Source: Enteropsectra breve (lineage: Eukaryota; Microsporidia). Taken from it: 17,558 nt of DNA. The notes below the pieces were generated by a model, which worked only from the letters and a program-made list of their open reading frames with translations, made no database searches and was not told the origin of the DNA. Location of the stretch: contig JALPMN010000557.1 of the NCBI GenBank assembly GCA_024243835.1, forward strand, positions 1 through 17,558, read 5' to 3'. Positions 8,622-15,721 of the stretch are shown one piece after another (within the stretch, counting starts at the first letter, position 1; every line of letters begins with the position of its first letter). Both the position numbers and the translations under genes were made by a program.

Positions 8622-8624
8622 GGG
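8622..8624 (-). promoter_or_regulatory. CCC start-proximal signal of the Pol12-like gene
   Basis: On the minus strand GCCC is followed by TGAT and the ATG at 8617, the same arrangement as at the bromodomain and Dpb2-like genes. Confidence 0.5.
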
Positions 8625-9312
8625 CTTCACACTCAAATGAAAAAGTAATATTTTAAAAAGTGAGAAGCCAAATATAAGAAACAGAAGTAAAACAATTTAT
8701 AAAATGTATAAAGCAATCGAAGCAAGATGTTACATTCATATCCTAGAAAACAATGATAGGAGTTATTTTTCACTATAAAATATTTTAGCATGGCCGTTTG
8801 ACCGATAAAATCAAACATTTTGCACCGGGTCATATCGAGCTTATGCAAAGCATGTGTCCTGAATCAAGCTCAGTGCTTATATACTTTCCATGCGACGCGC
8901 GATAAAATTTCCAAGAAATTTGCCGAAATTCGGATAAAAGTATTTTTAATCAGCGTCTTCTCCCGGGAGAAAAGATGCCATTGGCCTTAATCGTGTTGTT
9001 TAAGCTAGCATTCAATAGATGAAAGAAGTAACATCTTTGCGAAGTTTTGAATTAAATTTTATGCTTAAACTTACAAAATAAAATTTAATTAAATATGTGC
9101 TACGTTTTATCCTTATTATCTCTGTGCCGCTAAGTAATATGCCACAGCGAATCATTTCGGACTGTTTTAGTTCACATATAAAAATATATTGTGCTACTAA
9201 TTGATGTGAGAGTAACAAATATGTTTTTCTAGGCATATTCTGGTTAACACATAATATGTCTAGATAAACATTTTTAGCCCTTAAAAGCATACCGTGTAAT
9301 TTAAAAACTAGA
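8625..9312. other. Intergenic region with palindromes, no supported gene
   Basis: About 690 bp separate the Pol12-like start from the end of the 700-residue gene. Minus-strand frames at 8633-8848 (71 codons) and 9012-9290 (92 codons) are open, but they are rich in Phe, Tyr, Leu and Ile as expected of AT-rich noise, with no motif or start signal. Inverted repeats: TTCTCCCGGGAGAA at 8958-8971 (14-nt perfect palindrome in a GC-richer patch), and AATTAAATTTTAT 9050-9062 with its exact complement at 9078-9090. Confidence 0.5.
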
Positions 9313-9318
9313 TTTATT
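9313..9318 (-). promoter_or_regulatory. Poly(A) signal AATAAA overlapping the stop codon
   Basis: The minus-strand sequence GAATAAATC contains the TAA stop (9314-9316) inside an AATAAA hexamer. Confidence 0.6.
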
Positions 9319-11416
9319 CATTGCCAATCGTGAAAAAACTAATTTTCGTCTTGTTTTCTTTAAGATAAGTACAAAAATAATCCTTCCTCAGTCTCCATTC
9401 AAATATTTCTCTCAAGGAAACTATACAATTCTCGATTTCTTTGGTAGTCCTAGCATCTGCCACTTTAATAACAAGCCTATGCTTATCGCTTTTATCCTTC
9501 ACTAGCCATTTCCAATACAGTTCAATAATAAGGTCAACAAGATCTTTCTTCTCCTGGCTGTGGGTACGATACCACTTGAAGCTCAATGGTCTTAGGCACA
9601 CAATAACAAGTACATCTTTGTTTTTAATAAGATCCACCTCTTGGAGAACGCCCTTGATTGTGTTTTTATCGTAGTTCATTAATGTAAGAATCGCTTTGTT
9701 CGTATTATTTTCTTCTATCTCGATATCAATAAGATTGAAGTCCGCAGGCTTGCACTCTGTGATCATTTGCTGTATATCCTCTTCACTAACGGTTATTTCT
9801 TTAGCTATTTCCGCCCTAGCTTTCTCGGATGTATTGTAATCTGCCGGGGAATAAAACTTTGGAACAGGTGGAAATACGAATAGCTTAAGCACTTCAATTT
9901 TCTTCGTTGCATCTTTATTGGCGCATGCCATGGGAAGAGCCAACAAATCTCTGTTCTCAAAATATGCAGATAGACGTTCATAGCACGGATCTTCCTTTAT
10001 CATGTCGATGTTTGTTTTCTTAAACTGCAAATGCCTGGATACTCTTAGTACCTTGAGTTGCTTTTCTGGAACAAGCTGATTGAGTAAAATAGCTGCGCCA
10101 TAAGTACCCGCATACTCCTGGATATTCGACTTCAGCCGGCATTCAGAATTGAAAAGCTTAAATGTATAAAAGTAATCGAGCAGTGAATCTGCTCCAAGCA
10201 GAGAAAGACCATTCAATGGGATTTTTGCAAGGGCGTCAAGCGTACGACTGTCTATTGTGTCATACCCATATATACCGAAGTTGCGGACCTTCTGTCTTTT
10301 TTCAACAATCTCTTGCGCAAGAATATACTTCACGACCCATCCTATAAAGACCTGTGTATTTATATCGGCATCAGTTCTAAATTTATTCTTTTTAATACGC
10401 TTTGAATCATGGAAAATAATTTCTATGGTCTCAATGCTATCAGTTAAACGCAAGAAATTACGTATGAATTTGAAATACTCGGTGACATTATGAACAGGCA
10501 GCATAATAACTAACACTTCCGGCTGCTCTAGAAATCCCGGCATGGTTGTTAAGTATATTTCATCATTATTAGGTTCCTCTTTTATCACAGTGCATACTTT
10601 ACCGTTGATCTCTGTGTGTCGAATTAATTTAAAATCTGGGTGTCTAAACATAGGATATTTTTGTTTTTTAGTTGAGGCCAGTATAATTGCTGCTTTTACT
10701 TCAGGCATATTGTTAAATAGCTCTATTATGCCTCTGTCTATATTGCATAGCGTTACATTTAAATCAAGATCTTCTTTTAAGGAAATGAGCTCCCCAGTTT
10801 TTTGGTCAATATTGTCATTCGCCGTTAATAATTTTTGGTAATGATCCAAGAGTCCGTATGAGGCAAGACTAAACACAAGATTCATTGCAAATACTGTATT
10901 TGCCTCCACTGTTACATTAGTCCGTCTAAGGGTCTGTTGGTCAGGTTTCGTGTATTTTATATTTGCGCGGAAATCTAAATAATTATAGAAGTATAGCAAG
11001 TCGCTTAACTTCATCATATCGGTTATGTAAATTTTTTCATTAAATCTAATGTATGCATAGCGCATGCGTATTATTTCTCTGAACATTAATATGTCAAAAG
11101 AGTCGGGCATTATCATTGTTTTGATGCGGTGCGATTCGGTAAATTCCATGCCAACGAGCGATTTATCTTTTTCAAGACTTTTACTGTTTTGTATTAAATA
11201 TTCCTTGTGCTTCGTTTCAATATCTGTAATTTGAGAGCTGAGTATTTGGGATTCTAGAAGAAGAGAATATTCAATGCTTCCTTTCTGCGTTTTATTGAGC
11301 AAAATCACTTGATGGTCTTTTTCGTTCTGTGCGAGCGCTTGAAGCTCATCATCGAGCAGTGAAGCAGCATACCCGCGGCTCACTAACGTATTTAGTAGTT
11401 GGAAGCCGAAATACAT
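9314..11416 (-). CDS. Hypothetical 700-residue protein, possibly secreted
   Basis: I do not recognise the family. I choose the ATG at 11416 because the frame upstream (from a GTG at 11449) runs into the inverted repeat of an inserted transposon, and rejoining the host sequence across that insertion puts a stop just upstream. The N-terminus MYFGFQLLNTLVSRGYA has a short hydrophobic core ending in a small residue, a weak signal-peptide candidate. The rest is an even mix of helix- and strand-forming residues without low complexity, for example MPGFLEQPEVLVIMLPVHNV and KIPLNGLSLLGADSLLDYFY, the latter faintly leucine-rich-repeat-like. There are no further clear membrane spans. Microsporidia have large lineage-specific families of secreted proteins of this size, and membership is an inference. 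No CCC block precedes this ATG, perhaps because the insertion displaced upstream sequence. Confidence 0.75.
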   Translation of the reverse strand: MYFGFQLLNTLVSRGYAASLLDDELQALAQNEKDHQVILLNKTQKGSIEYSLLLESQILSSQITDIETKHKEYLIQNSKSLEKDKSLVGMEFTESHRIKTMIMPDSFDILMFREIIRMRYAYIRFNEKIYITDMMKLSDLLYFYNYLDFRANIKYTKPDQQTLRRTNVTVEANTVFAMNLVFSLASYGLLDHYQKLLTANDNIDQKTGELISLKEDLDLNVTLCNIDRGIIELFNNMPEVKAAIILASTKKQKYPMFRHPDFKLIRHTEINGKVCTVIKEEPNNDEIYLTTMPGFLEQPEVLVIMLPVHNVTEYFKFIRNFLRLTDSIETIEIIFHDSKRIKKNKFRTDADINTQVFIGWVVKYILAQEIVEKRQKVRNFGIYGYDTIDSRTLDALAKIPLNGLSLLGADSLLDYFYTFKLFNSECRLKSNIQEYAGTYGAAILLNQLVPEKQLKVLRVSRHLQFKKTNIDMIKEDPCYERLSAYFENRDLLALPMACANKDATKKIEVLKLFVFPPVPKFYSPADYNTSEKARAEIAKEITVSEEDIQQMITECKPADFNLIDIEIEENNTNKAILTLMNYDKNTIKGVLQEVDLIKNKDVLVIVCLRPLSFKWYRTHSQEKKDLVDLIIELYWKWLVKDKSDKHRLVIKVADARTTKEIENCIVSLREIFEWRLRKDYFCTYLKENKTKISFFTIGNE

Positions 11417-11433
11417 CAGGTAAAATTTATTGA

Positions 11434-11441
11434 AAATATTT
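11434..11441. repeat. Target-site duplication (left copy) of the Merlin element
   Basis: AAATATTT is repeated directly at 12454-12461. Eight bp is the length expected of IS1595/Merlin elements. The site is itself a palindrome, so at first sight the inverted repeats appear to extend into it. Confidence 0.8.
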
Positions 11442-11509
11442 GGTAACACGTAGGGAGATGGGGTAAAAAATTTACCCAGCCCTTATTTTAAAATGTTAAA
11501 ATTGAAAGA
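11442..11509 (+). repeat. Merlin left terminal inverted repeat (68 bp)
   Basis: Matches the reverse complement of 12386-12453 at 67 of 68 positions. It carries a duplicate of the transposase translation start in antisense orientation: ATG at 11493 with codons for MLKLKE, then a 33-codon frame to 11591. Confidence 0.9.
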
Positions 11510-11511
11510 GT

Positions 11512-12402
11512 TTAAGGAAGTAGATTTATTTGAGTTAAGAACTCATATTTTTCGCAAGGAAGCTTTAGAGATAAGTTTTTCTCAATTGTAAATCGCTTTG
11601 CCATTTTACATAAATAGTCAAAATTGTTTGAATTGACATATTTTTCCTTAAAAGACTTCCAAAGTCTTTCGATTGTCTGAGTATGGATAAGTGGATCATC
11701 TGGATCAACAAAGTGCAGTTTATGGTTTATGCGATCATGCCGATATCCAAAAAAGCTTAATTGATTATAACCTCTCCAGCAATCTGTCATTACGTGTGAT
11801 GATGTTTCCACATTTTCTCTGACAAAATTAGAACAAATAACTGCTGTGCGTCGCCTGACAACTTTTAATGCTATGTTTTTTGTCTCTCGATCAATTGCTC
11901 CAATTAGCCAATACCTTTCCCCGGCCAATATCCTGCCTCTGCTGTCCTTCCTCGAGCAAATATGAGTTTCGTCAATTTCAATAACCGAATTTGGTCCACC
12001 AAGCTTATCAAAGGTATAATTAAAGTTATCTTCATCAATCTTTTTGTAAAAAGTATTAACTGCTGAATATATAGCATGCTCGCTCACATCTAACTCGCTG
12101 CTTATATACTTTACTTTAATTTCAAGGCAATGCATATAAATAAATTGCATTATAGTGGACACACTAAGCTTGGAATTTTCAAAAATAGTATCCACAAGTA
12201 TGGACTTTGATCTTCGACAGTCTCCTTTACTGCATCTCCATCTACGAGAGCAACTTTCACCATTTTTCCTCTTTTCAATTTTCATTAAGGTGCCGCAAAT
12301 GCATAATTTAGGTGTAAGATTAATTAAACCACACGAAGCAGCAAGTTCCAGTGAGCTGTCCTCCGTCTGTGTCCTCAAAAACAAATCTTTCAATTTTAAC
12401 AT
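11512..12402 (-). CDS. Merlin/ISXO2-like DDE transposase, intact
   Basis: A 296-residue transposase that cuts and rejoins the element's ends. An N-terminal zinc-binding region has C34, C36, C51, C57 and C62 (KLCICGTLM, CSRRWRCSKGDC). Helices at about 75-125 may form a helix-turn-helix. The catalytic RNase-H-like fold follows: first Asp in VIEIDETHI (D144), second Asp in HVMTDCWRGYN (D207) and the third acidic residue in HTQTIERLWK (E245), the order and spacing of ISXO2-like (DDE_Tnp_IS1595) proteins. No frameshift or internal stop is present. The start lies inside the right terminal repeat, so the promoter must be in that repeat or in flanking host DNA. It stops 95 bp before the ATG of the downstream host gene on the same strand. 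Confidence 0.93.
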   Translation of the reverse strand: MLKLKDLFLRTQTEDSSLELAASCGLINLTPKLCICGTLMKIEKRKNGESCSRRWRCSKGDCRRSKSILVDTIFENSKLSVSTIMQFIYMHCLEIKVKYISSELDVSEHAIYSAVNTFYKKIDEDNFNYTFDKLGGPNSVIEIDETHICSRKDSRGRILAGERYWLIGAIDRETKNIALKVVRRRTAVICSNFVRENVETSSHVMTDCWRGYNQLSFFGYRHDRINHKLHFVDPDDPLIHTQTIERLWKSFKEKYVNSNNFDYLCKMAKRFTIEKNLSLKLPCEKYEFLTQINLLP

Positions 12403-12453
12403 TTTAAAATAAGGGCTGGGTAAATTTTTTACCCCATCTCCCTACGTGCTACC
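12386..12453 (-). repeat. Merlin right terminal inverted repeat (68 bp)
   Basis: Partner of 11442-11509. It contains the transposase ATG at 12400-12402 and, by position, probably the transposase promoter. Confidence 0.9.
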
Positions 12454-12461
12454 AAATATTT
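12454..12461. repeat. Target-site duplication (right copy) of the Merlin element
   Basis: AAATATTT, identical to 11434-11441, directly abutting the last base of the right repeat. Confidence 0.8.
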
Positions 12462-12759
12462 TAATTTATTGGAATTTGTGTGATATGAATCTTAGTTTTA
12501 TTAGCATCAGAAAGGGATGCGAAGACATAGTTGGAGAGGAGCAAATCTTTCTAGCTACAATAAACGCAAGACTTATTAAAGGAATATCTGTAATTTTTGT
12601 ATTTGGTGATCTTAACGCTCTTCTTTCAAGCGTAACCAATATTTCAAAGCACGACCTAAAATTTCTATCATCAAGTATCGGTAATACTAATTTAACTAAA
12701 AACATAATGTTATAAGATGAGGTATCTAAACTAGCACTATATATTGAGTTTAAGGGTAT
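12462..12759. other. Host sequence between the Merlin and mariner elements
   Basis: About 300 bp separate the two transposons; before the Merlin insertion this was the upstream region of the 700-residue gene. A 76-codon plus-strand frame (ATG 12485, TAA 12715) and an overlapping 79-codon minus-strand frame (12466-12705) are both open, without known motifs or start signals. Neither is convincing, and at most one could be real. Confidence 0.4.
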
Positions 12760-12945
12760 AAAAATGCACTACCTAAAAATTAGGGTTTACTAGAAAAATA
12801 GGATCTGTGGGATTAGGTGTGTTAAGTATGTTTTATGCACAAGTAAACTATATCAGAATAGTTTTTATTTCTTGTTCTGCTTTTATATTATATACCTTTA
12901 TGTTACAAATTGCAAAATGCGTGGCCAAAAAAAACACCATTTTTC
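12760..12945 (+). repeat. Mariner left terminal inverted repeat (about 185 bp)
   Basis: Pairs with about 14022-14205. Small indels and substitutions between the two arms (for example five versus six A at the outer edge and CTATATCAG versus CTACATTTA inside) indicate an older insertion than the Merlin copy. Confidence 0.85.
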
Positions 12946-12986
12946 AATTTATAAGAAGTGTGATGCCCCTTAGCTCGGCAAAGCTC

Positions 12987-13962
12987 TTATGCACGCTTTG
13001 ACGTATCTTTAATCAATTTTCTGCAGAAATTCGGATCTGTTGCCTCCCATTCTTCTTTGATTATTTTTTAAAGCTCGCTAATACTTTTAGGGTTTCTTCT
13101 GCCCACTCTTCTCTTCAGATCCGCCCAAAGATGTTCTATCGAGTTCATATCGGGTGACTGTGATGGCCAACTCATTAATTCAATTTTGGTATCCTTAAAA
13201 TAGTCTTTTGTACGCGTAGAAGTATGTTTTGGGTCATAATCTTGTTGAAAAATAAACTTATTGAGCTTCATTTTCGCTGCTGAAGACCGAAGGCAGGAAT
13301 CTATGATTCTCGTATATTTTATTGAGTCCATAGTGCTTTCGACTATGGTAATATCTCCGACTCCTGTAGCTGAAAAGCATCCCCATACCATGACTGACCC
13401 CCTCCATGCTTGACTGCTGGCTTAAGATTCTTATCTAAGTACCATGTGCCATCCTTTCTACTTACTTAAGTCCTTCCATCAGATGAGAATAGGTTAATCT
13501 TGGTCTCATCTGAAAATATTATACTGTCCCAATAACTCTGAGGATAGTATATCCATTTCTTCGCGTGCTCTTTCCTGGCTTTAACATTCTTTTCATTTAA
13601 TAATGGCTTTGAACAGGCGACTCGTGCTTTTAAACTAATTGCACATAGTTCTCTGCATAGCGTTCATGCCGAAACCATCTTTTGTTTTTCTCTTCGAGCC
13701 TATTTTTTAATTTATTTGTGCCTATGTTAGGCTCAGCACCGACAACTCTTTTAATATAGCTGATATCAGCTGAATTAAGAGATTTCTTTTGCCCATATCC
13801 TAATTTACGCAAGCAAGAGCCTCGAGTCTTTCACTTTTTTATTATCCTGGTGACCTTTGACTTGTTTACCTGATATTTGACGGCTAGTTCTTGAGCACTT
13901 GTCCCTGCTTTGTAGAAAGCCACTATTTCATTTTTCTCTTCTAAAGTTAATTGTCGTGCCAC
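12987..13962 (-). pseudogene. Tc1/mariner transposase pseudogene (DD34E type)
   Basis: Reading from about 13962: a helix-turn-helix N-terminus (RQLTLEEKNEIVAFYKAG, then QELAVKYQVNKSKVTRIIKK) interrupted by TGA at 13831-13833, continuing to VQLV with a TAA near 13630. The frame then shifts. The next segment has the first catalytic Asp in WDSIIFSDETKINLF, a TAA shortly after FSSDGRT (about 13466), and another shift in a run of G near 13405. The last segment has [12 protein letters not shown], the second Asp in [13 protein letters not shown] and the final acidic residue in [17 protein letters not shown], then a TAA at 13068-13070 before the C-terminus, which ends near 12987. With at least three stops and two frameshifts it cannot encode a transposase. 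Confidence 0.88.
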
Positions 13963-14021
13963 ATGTCCCTTTTAAAATATTGCTTTTATGTATTATTTGT
14001 CGTGTAAGTGCCATTTTGCAT

Positions 14022-14205
14022 TTTGGTGCCTTTTTTGGCCACATCTTTTGCAATTTGTAACATAAAAATATATAATATAAAAGCAGAATAAGAAATAAAA
14101 ACTATTATAAATGTAGTTTACTTGTGCATAAAATATACTTAACACACCTAATCCCACAGATCCTATTTTTCTAGTAAACCCTAATTTTTTAGGCAGTGCA
14201 TTTTT
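14022..14205 (-). repeat. Mariner right terminal inverted repeat (about 185 bp)
   Basis: Reverse complement of the 12760-12945 arm with scattered differences. It ends about 190 bp before the start of the methionine aminopeptidase 2 gene. Confidence 0.85.
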
Positions 14206-14380
14206 TGTGTTCACATGTGTAAATAAAAAGAGTAGTGTAATTTTTTTGAAGCGATTTGAGCGGTCTCTGTATCATAGAATAAAATGCTGCAGTAAAATGC
14301 TGCTAAAGCATAGGTGCCTTAGCTTCTATTTAAACTGTTATATTCACATTTTCCCATATTTTTCAATATTTTTTTTATTT

Positions 14381-14386
14381 AAATTT
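14381..14386 (+). promoter_or_regulatory. AAATTT-like start-proximal signal of methionine aminopeptidase 2
   Basis: AAATTT lies 10 nt before the ATG at 14397. This gene has no CCC or GGG block. AAATTT-like signals near starts have been described in microsporidia, but in AT-rich DNA the match is weak evidence. Confidence 0.35.
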
Positions 14387-14396
14387 TCAGAGCTGC

Positions 14397-15437
14397 ATGA
14401 ACGATCAGAAGAGAAGGAGTTTCACAGTGCTGAATGAACAACTGAGCAACAAGCCAATAGAATTTTTAAACAAAGAGGACTACGAGACAACAGGCGATGC
14501 CGTGCTGAACAACGCACTCCGCGCAGCTGAGGCCCACCGAAGGGTGAGATACTCGCTCCATGAGCTTCTGCAGCCGGGAGCATCGCTGCGTGAGGTCGTA
14601 CAGCGCGTAGAACAAAACACACGGATTCTTTTAAAGGGCGAGAAGAACAACGGGATTGGTTTTCCATGCGGAATAAGCCTCAATGAGTGTGCAGCACATT
14701 TTACGCTCAATCCAGAAAATCCGGATATTTTTCTGAAAGAGTCGGATGTTCTTAAAATAGATTTTGGAACACACTCCGATGGATTTATCATGGACTCTGC
14801 ATTTACCGTTTGTTTCGATGAGAAATACAAGCAGCTGCTTCTGGCCACCAAGGAGGCAACAGCCCGCGGACTGGAGGTCATCGGTGTGGACATGGCTGTG
14901 TCAGAAATCGGAAGGGAAATAAATGAGGTTTTCAGATCATTTGAAATGGAGATTGATGGGCGTTTTGTTCCTATCCGCCAGGTGTACAATTTGAATGGGC
15001 ATTCGATTGAGCGGTACAAAATCCATGGGGGCATTTCCATTCCACAGCTGAACAACGGCGATTCTTCACGTATTTCCGAGGGATTCTGTGCCATCGAGAC
15101 ATTCGCAACCACTGGGCAGGGCGAGGTACTGGAACGGGGCGAATCTTCCCACTTCATGCTCAATGCGCATCCAGTAAACAAAATCTACGGGGCACAGACA
15201 GCCCGTGTTCTTGAAACGATCAAGCGGGAATTTGGAACACTTCCGTTCTCTCCATCGCATCTTGATTTCTATGAAAAGAATTCACACACATCCCTCAAGC
15301 TGCTGTCTCTCAGGAAGTTTGTTGATCCGTATCCCCCACTGTATGATGTTGCTGGCTCGCATGTTGCGCAGTTTGAGCACACTGTTTATTTGAAGGACGG
15401 TTCTAAGCAGATAATGACTCTTGGTGATGACTATTAA
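14397..15437 (+). CDS. MAP2: Methionine aminopeptidase type 2
   Basis: A cytosolic metalloprotease that removes the initiator methionine from new proteins; it is the target of fumagillin, used against microsporidia. The 346-residue protein has the pita-bread fold with all five metal ligands: D122 (KIDFGTH), D133 (IMDSAFT), H202 (NLNGHSI), E234 (AIETF) and E327 (QFEHTV). The active-site His alkylated by fumagillin is present as H101 in LNECAAHFTLN, and a second catalytic His as H210 (YKIHGG). The type-2 insert between the last two ligands is present (about 255-320). The long basic/acidic N-terminal extension of animal type-2 enzymes is missing, as in other microsporidia (E. cuniculi about 358 residues). 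The frame is intact from ATG to TAA. The gene lies directly downstream of the mariner element. Confidence 0.95.
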   Translation: MNDQKRRSFTVLNEQLSNKPIEFLNKEDYETTGDAVLNNALRAAEAHRRVRYSLHELLQPGASLREVVQRVEQNTRILLKGEKNNGIGFPCGISLNECAAHFTLNPENPDIFLKESDVLKIDFGTHSDGFIMDSAFTVCFDEKYKQLLLATKEATARGLEVIGVDMAVSEIGREINEVFRSFEMEIDGRFVPIRQVYNLNGHSIERYKIHGGISIPQLNNGDSSRISEGFCAIETFATTGQGEVLERGESSHFMLNAHPVNKIYGAQTARVLETIKREFGTLPFSPSHLDFYEKNSHTSLKLLSLRKFVDPYPPLYDVAGSHVAQFEHTVYLKDGSKQIMTLGDDY

Positions 15438-15721
15438 AGTGATTTTAAATATTCATAATTTATTTCATTTGTGTTTCATTTAAATACATCTCACTTGATC
15501 TTCATTATAATCAAATGCGTTACTTTTAGAAAAAATCATTAACATAATTATTTTTATATTAAAGGTACTATCTTTATTATTTTTATACTAAAATTCATCT
15601 ACATTTATAACGATTTAATATTTTTATCCAGATATGTCCTTTAAGGCACATACAAAGATTACAATAGATTATTATTTCTTTATAGATTATTATAGATCAT
15701 TATTTCTTTATAGATCTTTAT
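15438..15721. other. AT-rich intergenic region with a short direct repeat
   Basis: No gene is seen. TAGAT(T/C)ATTATTTCTTTATAGAT occurs at 15665-15687 and 15693-15715, a 28-bp offset, directly before the acyltransferase start. It probably holds that gene's promoter. Confidence 0.5.

Larger units (their letters stand above)
11442..12453 (-). mobile_element. Merlin (IS1595/ISXO2-like) DNA transposon, 1012 bp, apparently complete
   Basis: Terminal inverted repeats of 68 bp (11442-11509 and 12386-12453) start GGTA(A/G)CACGTAGGG and differ at a single base (11446 versus 12449). They flank one intact transposase gene and are bordered by a perfect 8-bp direct repeat AAATATTT. Each repeat holds an internal palindrome, GGGTAAA-AAA-TTTACCC (11461-11477 on the left), a candidate transposase-binding site. 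The right repeat contains the transposase start codon. Merlin is the eukaryotic superfamily related to bacterial IS1016/IS1595. Near-identical ends and an intact gene argue for recent movement. The element lies 25 bp upstream of the ATG of the 700-residue gene, in the same orientation. Confidence 0.92.
12760..14205 (-). mobile_element. Tc1/mariner element with long terminal inverted repeats, decayed
   Basis: The left end (about 12760-12945) and right end (about 14022-14205) are inverted repeats of roughly 185 bp with scattered differences. The outer part reads AAAAATGCACT(A/G)CCTAAAAA and continues through TTAGGGTTTACTAG and GGATCTGTGGGATTAGG. The left end is preceded by TATA; a clean TA duplication is not visible on the right, so outer limits are approximate. 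The enclosed transposase is on the minus strand and broken. Such long repeats are typical of a subset of Tc1-like elements. It lies directly upstream of the methionine aminopeptidase 2 gene. Confidence 0.88.

Noticed and set aside
9012..9290. 92-codon minus-strand frame
   Set aside because: AT-driven composition (Leu, Ile, Tyr, Phe, Lys), no start signal and no recognisable domain. Kept only as a note in the intergenic entry.
11417..11449. Upstream extension of the 700-residue protein to a GTG at 11449
   Set aside because: Those codons lie in the target duplication and transposon end. No ATG is present and the rejoined host sequence has a stop there.
12466..12715. Overlapping 76-codon plus and 79-codon minus frames
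   Set aside because: Both strands are open across the same bases and neither has supporting features.
14161..14396. 76-codon plus-strand frame running into MAP2 (from 14207)
   Set aside because: Different frame from MAP2, begins at the transposon edge and has noise-like AT-rich composition.
14480..15181. 233-codon antisense frame within MAP2
   Set aside because: Shadow of a conserved enzyme gene; no domain.
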